From Phycisphaerales bacterium (GTDB taxonomy: Bacteria; Planctomycetota; Phycisphaerae; Phycisphaerales; UBA1924): a stretch of 64,000 bases of DNA. Shown one piece after another: positions 42,107-49,583 of the stretch. The number at the start of each line of letters is the position of its first letter. Within the stretch, counting starts at the first letter, position 1. The notes beneath the pieces were generated by a model. The model saw nothing but the letters and a program-made list of their open reading frames with translations, was not told the origin of the DNA and searched no databases. The position numbers and the translations under genes are program-made. The stretch covers positions 1 to 64,000 of the forward strand of contig JADLCX010000060.1 of the NCBI GenBank assembly GCA_020846975.1, read 5' to 3'.

Positions 42107-42820
42107 TCAATCGTTCCCGGGTTTGGCGTGCGTTCCTTCGAGTCTCTCGATCGCCTCGCGAAGGGCCAGCCGTGCCCTGAAGAGTCGCGACTTGACCGTT
42201 CCGCCCGGCACTTCCAACGCCGCGGCGATCTGGTCGTATTCCAATCCCTGAACATCCCGGAGAATCAGGATGGCCCGCTGGTCGGGTTCGAGCCCGGCCA
42301 GCGCTTGCGCCACGATCCGGCGTTGGGCACCTTGTTGGACGTTTGAGGCGGGTGTTTGTTCCCGGATGGCGGAGGTAACCCCCCGATGAGGGGCGTTGGG
42401 CGTCCGGGAACCCGTGACCAAGCGGATGTCTTCCGCCGAATCGCCCCCCCGAACAAGTGACGAAGCGACGCCGCCCCCCATGGCGTCCAGACTGGCGTGT
42501 TTTCGCAGTTTCTGGGCCCGAAGGTGGCTCAGGCAGACGTTCATGGCCACGCGGATCATCCACGTGCTGAGTTTGGATCGGCCGTCGTAGGTCTCCAGAC
42601 CCTGGATGATCTTGACGAAGGAGTCCTGGGTCAGATCGGCGGCGGTTTCGCGGTTGCCGACCAGCCGGAAGCAGACGGCGAAGAGCCTGTCCTGGTAGCG
42701 GTGGACCAGTTCGGCCCAGGCTCGGCGGTCGGCGGGGCCGGCCTGGCGGATTTGCCCGAGCAGGGCGAGTTCGTGGGCATCGTCGGGCGTTGGCGAGGAT
42801 GTCGGCTGGGAAGCGGGCAT
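42107..42820 (-). CDS. ECF-type RNA polymerase sigma factor
   Basis: A 237-residue sigma-70 family protein. Region 2 spans about 35-105 (VHRYQDRLFAVCFRLVGNRE, DLTQDSFVKI, WMIRVAMNVCLSHLRAQK). Region 4 spans about 170-225 (LEPDQRAILILRDVQGLEYD, IAAALEVPGGTVKSRLFRAR). The linker between them is unusually long, about 50 residues and Gly/Ser-rich. It would direct transcription of an envelope or stress regulon together with the membrane partner encoded immediately downstream. It is divergent from gmk. Confidence 0.93.
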   Translation of the reverse strand: MPASQPTSSPTPDDAHELALLGQIRQAGPADRRAWAELVHRYQDRLFAVCFRLVGNRETAADLTQDSFVKIIQGLETYDGRSKLSTWMIRVAMNVCLSHLRAQKLRKHASLDAMGGGVASSLVRGGDSAEDIRLVTGSRTPNAPHRGVTSAIREQTPASNVQQGAQRRIVAQALAGLEPDQRAILILRDVQGLEYDQIAAALEVPGGTVKSRLFRARLALREAIERLEGTHAKPGND

Positions 42821-42871
42821 CAGGGGTGAGGCTCAGTCGATCGTACATGCTTCGGACGTCCAGGACCGGGT

Positions 42872-43528
42872 ATGGTTCTGGCCCCCATGGAAGCGCCCCA
42901 GCCCCGACACCGGCTCGCGACCGACACCGACGACGGGATGCTGCTGATCATCAGCGGCCCTTCGGGGGCGGGGAAGACGACCATCACGCGCGCGGTCGAG
43001 CGGACGATCCCCGGCTCGGTCTTCAGCGTCTCAGCCACGACGCGCCCGATGACGCCGGCGGATGTCGATGGGGTTGATTACCACTTCGTCGATGATGCGA
43101 CGTTCAAGGCGATGATCGCGCGGAACGAGTTCCTCGAGCACGTGGACCTGTTCGGCAAGCGGTACGGGACGCCTCGGTTGTGGGTGGAGGAGCAGCTGGC
43201 CCGCGGCCGGCTGGTGATCCTCGAGATCGACGTGGTGGGGGCGATCAAGGTCAAGACGCAGGTGCCGGAGGCTTTCGCGGTGTTCATCCTGCCGCCGAGC
43301 GAGGAGGTTCTGCTGGAGCGGCTGCGCTCGCGCAAGCGAGAGAGCGAGGAGGCGATCCAGAAGCGCTTCGCCGAGGCCCGGCGCGAGATGCAGACGGCGC
43401 GGACGGCGCGGATCGGGGACCGGCCGGTGTACGACCTGTTCATCGTGAACGATGACCTGCAGCGGGCGATCGACGAGGCGGTGGGGGGGGTGCGGGGCGA
43501 ACTGGAGCGGCGGCGCACGGCACGTTGA
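42872..43528 (+). CDS. gmk: guanylate kinase
   Basis: A 218-residue enzyme converting GMP to GDP. The P-loop GPSGAGKTT is at 29-37, then SVSATTRPMTPADVDGVDYH, FLEHVDLFGKRYGTP, VILEIDVVGAIKVK and the lid region RLRSRKRESEEAIQKR. The N-terminus is about 20 residues longer than usual. AGGA lies 6 bases before ATG 42872; ATG 42887 is a second option. A run of eight G near 43482-43489 lies close to the 3' end and could be a slippage site. Confidence 0.94.
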   Translation: MVLAPMEAPQPRHRLATDTDDGMLLIISGPSGAGKTTITRAVERTIPGSVFSVSATTRPMTPADVDGVDYHFVDDATFKAMIARNEFLEHVDLFGKRYGTPRLWVEEQLARGRLVILEIDVVGAIKVKTQVPEAFAVFILPPSEEVLLERLRSRKRESEEAIQKRFAEARREMQTARTARIGDRPVYDLFIVNDDLQRAIDEAVGGVRGELERRRTAR

Positions 43529-43586
43529 CCGCCGTGTCGGTACGATCGTTCCGCCGAACGCGGCTCGCACAAGGAACGCCCCACGC

Positions 43587-44906
43587 ATGCCCAGCCCCGC
43601 CTCGCTTGTCTCTTCGCGCCAAGCCGTCGTCGGTGTGGTCGCACTCGGCTACGTCGGCCTGCCCGTCGCCCGCGCGTTCCACGATGCCGGCTTCAAGGTG
43701 CTCGGGTTCGATGTCGATCCGGCGAAGATCGAACAACTCGCCCGCGGCCAGAACTACCTGCGGCACTTCGGCGACGCGTTCGTCTCGGAGATGGTCGCGA
43801 CGGGCCGGTTCTCGGCCACGGCGGACTTCTCGCGTCTGGGCGAGCCCGACGCGATCATCGTGTGCGTGCCCACGCCGCTCGGGAAGCACCTCGAGCCCGA
43901 CCTGTCGTACATCGAACGCTCGGCCGACGACATCGCCCGCACGCTGCGGCCCGGGCAACTGATCGTTCTGGAGTCCACCAGTTTCCCGCGCACGACTCGC
44001 GAGGTTGTGCTGCCGCGACTTGAGAAGTCGGGTCTCGCGTGCGGGCGCGACGATGGCTTTTTTCTCGCGTTCAGCCCCGAACGCGAGGACCCCGGCCGCA
44101 AGGACCACACGACGGTCACGATCCCCAAGCTCGTCGGGGGGATCGATGCGCCCAGCGGCAAGCTCGCGGCCTCGCTCTACAGCGCTGCGTTCAAGACCGT
44201 CGTGCCCGTGTCGAGCGCGGAGGTCGCCGAGGCGGCGAAGATCCTCGAGAACACGTACCGCGCCGTGAACATCGCGCTGGTCAACGAGTTGAAGGTGCTG
44301 CTCACGGAGCTGGGCATCGACATCTGGGAGGTCATCGACGCGGCCAAGACCAAGCCCTTCGGTTTCCAGGCGTTCTATCCGGGGCCGGGGCTGGGCGGGC
44401 ACTGCATCCCGATCGATCCCTATTACCTGGCGTGGAAGGCCCGCGAGGTCGGGCTGAGCACGCGGTTCATCGAACTGGCCGGCGAGGTGAACCACGCGAT
44501 GCCGGCGTACGTGGTCTCGAGGCTGGTGCACGCGCTCAACGATCGCGGGCGCGCGGTGAAGGGTTCGCGCGTGCTGGTGCTCGGTCTGGCGTACAAGCCC
44601 GACATCGACGATGTGCGCGAGAGCCCGAGCTTCGAGCTGATCGAGCGGCTCAAGGAGCTCGGCGCGCATGTGGACTACAACGACCCGCACGTGGCCCAGA
44701 CGCACCAGATGCGGAAGTACGACCTGCGGATGAGTTCGGTCGCGCTCACGGAGGCGTCGATCAAGGGCTACGACGCGGTGGTGATCAGCACGGCCCACAG
44801 CGTGTACGACTGGAACATGGTGGGGCGATCGGCGAGGCTGGTGATCGACACCCGCAACGCGCTCGGCGGCTACAAGGGTGATCGGTCGCACGTCGTGCGG
44901 GCGTGA
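43587..44906 (+). CDS. nucleotide-sugar dehydrogenase, UDP-GlcNAc/UDP-Glc 6-dehydrogenase type (WbpA/TviB-like)
   Basis: A 439-residue NAD-dependent four-electron dehydrogenase producing a UDP-uronic acid. The N-terminal Rossmann region is VVALGYVGLPVARAFHDAGF; CVPTPLGKHLEPDLSYIERS and LESTSFPRTTREVVLP follow. FSPEREDPGRKDHT places it with the WbpA/TviB-like branch that oxidises N-acetylated UDP-hexosamines. The catalytic cysteine is in PGPGLGGHCIPIDPYYLAWK. The C-terminal domain shows LGLAYKPDIDDVRESPSFEL. AAGGA lies about 11 bases before ATG 43587. It supplies a uronic acid for surface glycans and precedes another sugar nucleotide gene. Confidence 0.9.
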   Translation: MPSPASLVSSRQAVVGVVALGYVGLPVARAFHDAGFKVLGFDVDPAKIEQLARGQNYLRHFGDAFVSEMVATGRFSATADFSRLGEPDAIIVCVPTPLGKHLEPDLSYIERSADDIARTLRPGQLIVLESTSFPRTTREVVLPRLEKSGLACGRDDGFFLAFSPEREDPGRKDHTTVTIPKLVGGIDAPSGKLAASLYSAAFKTVVPVSSAEVAEAAKILENTYRAVNIALVNELKVLLTELGIDIWEVIDAAKTKPFGFQAFYPGPGLGGHCIPIDPYYLAWKAREVGLSTRFIELAGEVNHAMPAYVVSRLVHALNDRGRAVKGSRVLVLGLAYKPDIDDVRESPSFELIERLKELGAHVDYNDPHVAQTHQMRKYDLRMSSVALTEASIKGYDAVVISTAHSVYDWNMVGRSARLVIDTRNALGGYKGDRSHVVRA

Positions 44907-45007
44907 GCCCACCGCGGGACTCGTGCTGTCGCGGCCGCTCCAGACCGCCAAGTGTGCGATGGTTGCGGGCGATCGGCGCTTGGCCTCGGTCGAGGTACAG
45001 TGAAGGC

Positions 45008-46054
45008 ATGAAGTCAGCTTCGCGACGGGCTCGGGCTGCGGCGGTGGACTGGCCTTCCGCGCGGGTCGCGCTCACCGGCGGCGCGGGGTTCCTCGGCTCC
45101 GCCGTGGCCCGGGCGCTCGCCGCACGCGGCGTGGCCCCAGCCGAGCTCGCCGTCATCGGCTCGCGCGAGTTCGACCTGCGCGATCCCGCCGCGGTCGCGC
45201 GCATGTACGAGCACGCGCGGCCGGACATCGTGATCCACTGCGCCGGGTTCGTGGGAGGAATCCAGCTCAACCGCGACCAGCCGGGGCGCATGTTCAGCGA
45301 CAACATGGCGATGGCGATGAACCTGATCGAGGGCTGGCGGCGGTGGTGCGGGCGATCGCCTGCCGCGAGGGAGCGAGGCACCTTTGTGCAGGTCGGCTCG
45401 ATGACCTCGTACCCGGCGGATGCGCCCGCGCCATTCAAGGAAGATTCGCTGTGGACGGGCTATCCCGAGCCCGCGAGCGCGCCGTACGGCATCGCCAAGC
45501 TTGCGGCGTGGTCGATGCTCGATGCGTACCACCGGCAGTACGGCGTGCCGGGTGCGTACGTGATTCCCGTCAACCTCTACGGCCCCGGCGACAACATCGA
45601 CGATCCCTCGCGGGCCCACGTCGCCGGTTCGCTGGTGAAGCGGTTTGTTGATGCGGCGAAGGCTGATGCGCGTGAGGTGGTGTGCTGGGGCACGGGCGCT
45701 CCGACGCGGGAGTTTCTGTACGTGGATGATGCGGCCGAGGCGATCGTGCGAACCGCCGAGCGGATGCGTGAACCGACGCCGATCAACATCGGATCAGGGC
45801 TCGGTGTGCCCGCCGCGGCCGGCGGAAAGGGGCAGGAACTCTCGATCCGGGAACTGGCCGAGTTGATCGGTCGGCTTGCGGGGTATCGGGGGACGATCGT
45901 CTGGGACGCGACCAAGCCCGACGGCATCGCGCGCCGCTGCGTCGATTCATCGCGCACCCACGCCCTGCTGGGCTGGTGCGCGGGTGTGGGGTTGGAGGAA
46001 GGGCTGCGGCGGACGGTGGAGTGGTACACGGCCCGCGCCCAGACCATACAATGA
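45008..46054 (+). CDS. fcl: GDP-L-fucose synthase-like NAD-dependent epimerase/reductase
   Basis: An extended-SDR protein of 348 residues. GGAGFLGSAVARAL is the dinucleotide-binding motif, IVIHCAGFVGGIQLNRDQPG corresponds to the family's conserved AAxVGGIxxN segment, SMTSYP gives the serine region, YGIAK the Tyr-Lys pair, VNLYGPGDNID the following strand and WDATKPDGIARRCVDSSR the near-diagnostic KPDGxxR motif of GDP-fucose synthases. It would reduce/epimerise a GDP-4-keto-6-deoxymannose intermediate. No GDP-mannose dehydratase lies in the window, so the exact substrate is inferred. The toxin-antitoxin pair begins 4 bases downstream. Confidence 0.83.
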   Translation: MKSASRRARAAAVDWPSARVALTGGAGFLGSAVARALAARGVAPAELAVIGSREFDLRDPAAVARMYEHARPDIVIHCAGFVGGIQLNRDQPGRMFSDNMAMAMNLIEGWRRWCGRSPAARERGTFVQVGSMTSYPADAPAPFKEDSLWTGYPEPASAPYGIAKLAAWSMLDAYHRQYGVPGAYVIPVNLYGPGDNIDDPSRAHVAGSLVKRFVDAAKADAREVVCWGTGAPTREFLYVDDAAEAIVRTAERMREPTPINIGSGLGVPAAAGGKGQELSIRELAELIGRLAGYRGTIVWDATKPDGIARRCVDSSRTHALLGWCAGVGLEEGLRRTVEWYTARAQTIQ

Positions 46055-46058
46055 TCGC

Positions 46059-46367
46059 GTGGCTCCGCTAGTGCAGGAAAACATCGATCGGATCCGCGAG
46101 TTGTGCGAGCGGCACGGCGTGCGTCGCTTGTTTCTCGTCGGCTCGGCCGTCGGGCTCGAGTTTGATCCCGCGTCAAGCGACGTTGACTTTCTTGTGGTTT
46201 TCAAGGACTTCGAGCGGAAGGGCTGGGATGACCCATACTTCCAGCTTCTGGCGGCGTTGGAATCGACGCTCGGCCGTCCGGTTGACCTGATCGAGGCTCA
46301 CACGGTGCGCAATCCATACCTTATCGCTTCGCTCAACAGGTCCAAGCAGGTGCTGTATGCCGCTTGA
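46059..46367 (+). CDS. mntA: MntA-type minimal nucleotidyltransferase antitoxin
   Basis: A 102-residue nucleotidyltransferase-fold protein with GSAVGLEFDPASSDVDFLVV, the GS...DxD motif that binds ATP and metal. Family members AMPylate a tyrosine of HepT and thereby silence it. The gene overlaps hepT by 11 bases. The start is a GTG (46059) four bases after the fcl stop; GTG 46071 is an alternative, and no strong Shine-Dalgarno sequence is visible. Third-position GC is clearly lower than in adjacent genes, consistent with horizontal acquisition. The spacing between GS and DxD is 11 rather than the usual 10 residues. Confidence 0.82.
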   Translation: MAPLVQENIDRIRELCERHGVRRLFLVGSAVGLEFDPASSDVDFLVVFKDFERKGWDDPYFQLLAALESTLGRPVDLIEAHTVRNPYLIASLNRSKQVLYAA

Positions 46368-46728
46368 CCAGGCGGATGTCAAGTACCTCTGGGACATGCT
46401 GGACGCCGCTCGCCGCGTAGTGCGGTACACCCACGGATTCGACGAGGCCGCCTTCCGCGGCGATGACAAGACCCAGGCGGCCGTCGAGCGGCGCGTCGAG
46501 GTCATCGGTGAGGCCGCGCGCCGGGTTTCGCAGACGACGCGCAGCACCATGCCTCAACTTGCGTGGGGTGCGATCGTCGGAACGCGTCACATCCTCGCTC
46601 ACGAGTACGGCGAGATCGATCAGGCGCAGATGTGGCGGATCGCGACGGTGCACGTTCCCGCGCTCGAACCGGCGCTTCGTGACCATCCGCCGCCTTCGGA
46701 GGCGTCAAAGGACTTGGGCGCGCCATGA
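46357..46728 (+). CDS. hepT: HepT-like ribonuclease toxin (DUF86)
   Basis: A 123-residue all-helical HEPN/DUF86 protein. The active-site motif Rx4HxY is intact in RHILAHEYGEID (about residues 76-87), and the preceding helix has the conserved VEVIGEAARRVS and MPQLAWGAIVGTR pattern. Free HepT cleaves RNA; MntA modification of the motif Tyr blocks it. The start overlaps mntA and the stop overlaps the purB start (ATGA), so all three are translated as a coupled set. Confidence 0.88.
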   Translation: MPLDQADVKYLWDMLDAARRVVRYTHGFDEAAFRGDDKTQAAVERRVEVIGEAARRVSQTTRSTMPQLAWGAIVGTRHILAHEYGEIDQAQMWRIATVHVPALEPALRDHPPPSEASKDLGAP

Positions 46729-48272
46729 CCTCCCCCTACGACACCTACACCAGCCCCCTCGCCACGCGCAACGCCTCGCCCGAGATGCTCAGGCTCTGGT
46801 CCGCGCGGCACAAGTTCAATACGTGGCGGCGGATCTGGCTGGCGGTGGCTGAGGCCCAGCACGAGCTCGGGCTGCCCGTGACGAAGGAGCAGGTGGAGGA
46901 GCTGCGGGCGGTGGTGGAGCGGCCGGGTGGGATCACGGATGCGGAGATTCAGGCCGCGGAGAAGTACGAGCGCGAGTTGCGGCACGACGTGATGGCGCAC
47001 GTGCACGCGCTGGGGGATTCGTGTCCGAAGGCGCGGGGGATCATTCACCTGGGGATGACGAGTCAGGATGTGGTGTGCAATGCGGATTTGCTAGTGATCT
47101 ACGCCGCGTTGGACTTGATCATCGTCAAGGCCGCACGGGCCGTATGTTCGTTGGCGGATCGCGCTTCGACGATCCCGAACACGCCGACGCTGGGCTTTAC
47201 GCACTATCAGGCCGCGCAGCCGACAACCGTGTCGCGTCGGCTCGCGGGGTGGGCGGCCGACCTTGTCACGTCCGTGCGGAGCATGACCGTGGCCACCGAT
47301 AGGCGGCGCTATCGCGGACTGCGCGGTGCTACCGGCACGCAAGCGGCGATGCTGGCGCTGATGGACAACAATGCGGAACTGGTGGACGAGTTGGAAACGG
47401 CATTCCTCCTGCACATCGCACCCAGGAGCGGGTTCTGGGAGGTCGAATCCAAAGACGGCAAGACACGCAAAGTCCCGATTCCCGCGCCGACGTTTGAGGT
47501 TGTAGGCCAGACGTATCCGCGCGTGTTCGACACGACGGTGCTTGCTTCGCTGGCTACTGTCGCCTCCGTCCTCCACAAAGTCGCCACGGACATCCGCCTG
47601 CTCTGCAACCGCAAGGAGATCGACGAGCCCTTCGAGGACAAACAGATCGGGTCGTCGGCGATGCCTTACAAGCGCAACCCGATGCGCTGCGAGCGCATCT
47701 GCGGCCTCACGCGCTTCGTCATGAACCTTGTCGGCAACGCCTACGACACCGCCGCGACGCAATGGCTCGAGCGCACGCTCGACGATTCGTCGAACCGACG
47801 CCTCAGCCTCCCCGAGGCCTTCCTCGCCCTCGATGGCGCGCTCGACCTCATGCACAACGTCGCCTCCGGCCTGATCGTTCACGAGGCCATGGTCCGCAAG
47901 AACCTGATGGCTGAGTTGCCGTTCATGGCCACCGAGAACATCCTGATGGCGTGCGTGAGGTTGGGCGGCGACAGGCAGCACTACCACGAACTGATCCGCC
48001 AGCACGCCCAGGCCGCGGGCCTGCGCGTGAAGCAAGAAGGCCTTGACAACGATCTCCTTGATCGCCTGAAGGCCGACAGGAACTTCCATTCCAGGGCTCG
48101 TGGCGGAGCGCTCGCTTCCGACCTCGATTGGGACGGCGTGATGGATCCGATGAAGTACATCGGGCGCAGCGTCGAGCAGACCGAGCGATTCATCAAAGAG
48201 GTCGTCGAACCCCTCCGCGAGCAGTACGGCGACGCCATCGCCAAGCTTGGGACGAGCGGCCCGAAGGTCTGA
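46725..48272 (+). CDS. purB: adenylosuccinate lyase
   Basis: A 515-residue fumarase/aspartase-superfamily enzyme acting twice in purine synthesis (SAICAR to AICAR, and adenylosuccinate to AMP, releasing fumarate). The signature SSAMPYKRNP is at about 310-319; HLGMTSQDVVCNADL and GFTHYQAAQPTT carry the general acid/base regions, and DDSSNRRLSLPEAFLALDG follows. Length and order resemble eukaryote-like PurB forms. ATG 46725 overlaps the hepT stop by four bases, so its translation depends on the toxin-antitoxin transcript unless an internal promoter exists. Codon use shifts within the gene, with a lower-GC central part. Confidence 0.94.
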   Translation: MTSPYDTYTSPLATRNASPEMLRLWSARHKFNTWRRIWLAVAEAQHELGLPVTKEQVEELRAVVERPGGITDAEIQAAEKYERELRHDVMAHVHALGDSCPKARGIIHLGMTSQDVVCNADLLVIYAALDLIIVKAARAVCSLADRASTIPNTPTLGFTHYQAAQPTTVSRRLAGWAADLVTSVRSMTVATDRRRYRGLRGATGTQAAMLALMDNNAELVDELETAFLLHIAPRSGFWEVESKDGKTRKVPIPAPTFEVVGQTYPRVFDTTVLASLATVASVLHKVATDIRLLCNRKEIDEPFEDKQIGSSAMPYKRNPMRCERICGLTRFVMNLVGNAYDTAATQWLERTLDDSSNRRLSLPEAFLALDGALDLMHNVASGLIVHEAMVRKNLMAELPFMATENILMACVRLGGDRQHYHELIRQHAQAAGLRVKQEGLDNDLLDRLKADRNFHSRARGGALASDLDWDGVMDPMKYIGRSVEQTERFIKEVVEPLREQYGDAIAKLGTSGPKV

Positions 48273-48277
48273 CGTGG

Positions 48278-48297
48278 CATGGGCATCCTTGCCCATG
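48278..48297 (+). repeat. palindromic hairpin, REP-like family, copy A
   Basis: CATGGGCA and TGCCCATG form a perfect 8-bp stem around TCCT, five bases after the purB stop. The head GTGGCAT and loop are shared, in opposite orientation, with the hairpin at 48395-48414. It could end the purB transcript. Confidence 0.6.
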
Positions 48298-48332
48298 TGC
48301 GTTCAGGCGGGGCCAATCCCTGCCTGAACGCA
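48298..48332. repeat. 11-bp stem hairpin directly after copy A
   Basis: TGCGTTCAGGC pairs perfectly with GCCTGAACGCA over a 13-base loop. It abuts the preceding hairpin without a gap, giving a tandem stem array between the convergent purB and unknown gene. A smaller stem (CCCGT/ACGGG, 48361-48374) follows. Confidence 0.6.
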
Positions 48333-48383
48333 GCGGCGCGAGCATCACGCACCCGTCGCACCCGTTCGTACGGGACTGACCCG

Positions 48384-48824
48384 TCAGGCCGAATCATCGG
48401 CAAGGATGCCGATGCCACCCGCCGGCGCCTCGTATACCCCTCCGGAAAGCCCCAGCGCCGCGGCGAGGAGGGTTGTCTGCGCATACACGACGCGCCCATC
48501 CCGCTCGCTCGCCGTGAGGCGATCATCGACCTCGATGTGCACCCACTCTCCATCGCGCACCACGCTCGCGCGGGCTTCCGCGACGAGCGGAACGATCGCA
48601 TCATCCTCCCCGATCTCCAGCCGCAGCGCCGCCGATGCGATGTCGTCTTCCACCCGCCACTCCAGCGTCGCACGCCCGATCCTCTCGGCCTGCCCGTTCA
48701 TCGCCGCGACTTCCGGCAACGGCGAGCACCGGATCGCGCTGGGGCTGATCTCCCAGCGCACGACCAGCGCGCCGTGCTTCGCGGCCGTTGTTCGCAGGAG
48801 TTTGGCGGCTCCGATCGCGGTCAT
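48384..48824 (-). CDS. unknown conserved-looking protein after the GbsR/MarR-type gene
   Basis: A 146-residue protein I do not recognise. It looks like a single mixed alpha/beta domain (LVVRWEISPSAIRCSPLPE, RATLEWRVEDDIASAALRLE, GEWVHIEVDDRLTASERDG), without signal peptide, membrane segment or cysteine pairs. ATG 48824 is preceded by AAGGG at 6 bases. It begins 44 bases after the regulator's stop, on the same strand. The C-terminal residues GGIGILAD are encoded by the palindromic repeat at 48395-48414, so its end seems to have been rewritten by repeat insertion. Confidence 0.68.
   Translation of the reverse strand: MTAIGAAKLLRTTAAKHGALVVRWEISPSAIRCSPLPEVAAMNGQAERIGRATLEWRVEDDIASAALRLEIGEDDAIVPLVAEARASVVRDGEWVHIEVDDRLTASERDGRVVYAQTTLLAAALGLSGGVYEAPAGGIGILADDSA
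48395..48414 (-). repeat. palindromic hairpin, REP-like family, copy B, inside a coding end
   Basis: On the minus strand it reads CATCGGCATCCTTGCCGATG: 8-bp arms around the same TCCT loop as copy A, preceded by GTGG. It is inverted with respect to copy A and translated as the C-terminus of the gene ending at 48384. Confidence 0.6.
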
Positions 48825-48868
48825 CCCTGGTCCCTTACCCCCAATCCCCAGTCCCTGCCTCTTTCCCC

Positions 48869-49447
48869 TCACACCACCTTGCTCAGCACCGTCGCCGCAA
48901 GCCGCAATCCCTTGCCCTCGCTGCCCACGAACCGCTCGCCGAGCTTGTCGAGCATCTGCACAAGTTCGAGCAACCGATCCAGCCGCTGGTTGTGGGCGGC
49001 GACCACGTCCGGGGCGACGATCCCGCCTCCCTCCTGCGCGGCGTGCGCCGTCTCATCCCCGGTCTGATCGCGGATCTCGTACAGCGTGGCGAGCACCGGC
49101 AGGATCTCCCGCCGCAACCGCTCGCGGATGATCGTCCGAGCGATCGTCCAGACATCCTGCTCGGCCTCGAAGTACTCTTTTCGGTCGCCGCGCTTGTGCA
49201 CGCGCTGCACCAGCCCCCACTCGATCAGCGACCGCAGCGTCATGCTCGCGTTGCCGCGGCTGATCCGCAGCCGGTCCATGACCTCGTCCGCGTTCATCGG
49301 CCGCCCGCCGATGTAGAGCAGGGCGTGCACCTCCGCCATGGTGCGGCTGATTCCCCAGCTCGGACCCATCTGCCCCCACGCGGCCAGAAAGTCGTCCTGA
49401 GCCTGGGCCAGCTTCGCGGCGGAGATTTTGGGAGCCGGGACTCGCAT
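48869..49447 (-). CDS. GbsR/MarR-family transcriptional regulator
   Basis: A 192-residue winged-helix regulator. The DNA-binding part covers about 25-100: WGISRTMAEVHALLYIGGRP, MNADEVMDRLRISRGNASMT (recognition helix) and LRSLIEWGLVQRVHKRGDRK (wing). GNASMTLRxLxxWGLV is characteristic of GbsR-type proteins, which in other bacteria control osmoprotectant uptake or envelope genes. The C-terminal half is helical, probably for dimerisation. An 8-8-8 palindrome lies 38 bases before ATG 49447. An upstream GTG at 49483 would put the palindrome closer. lpxC is divergent. Confidence 0.88.
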   Translation of the reverse strand: MRVPAPKISAAKLAQAQDDFLAAWGQMGPSWGISRTMAEVHALLYIGGRPMNADEVMDRLRISRGNASMTLRSLIEWGLVQRVHKRGDRKEYFEAEQDVWTIARTIIRERLRREILPVLATLYEIRDQTGDETAHAAQEGGGIVAPDVVAAHNQRLDRLLELVQMLDKLGERFVGSEGKGLRLAATVLSKVV

Positions 49448-49485
49448 CGGCCGACTGTACCGCGCCGGTGTTTCGACGGCCACTG

Positions 49486-49509
49486 GAGTTTCAGAACATC
49501 TTGAAACTC
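49486..49509. promoter_or_regulatory. 24-bp palindromic operator between the GbsR/MarR-type gene and lpxC
   Basis: GAGTTTCA (49486-49493) and TGAAACTC (49502-49509) are perfect inverted arms with an 8-base spacer. The position between divergent genes, close to the regulator start, fits an autoregulatory dimer site that may also affect lpxC. Confidence 0.6.
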
Positions 49510-49583
49510 GATCTTCGGAACCAACGCGAGATCCGTCGGTCGCGGGTGACTCGGGCGTTGGTGGATACTAACATTCGCCCCGC

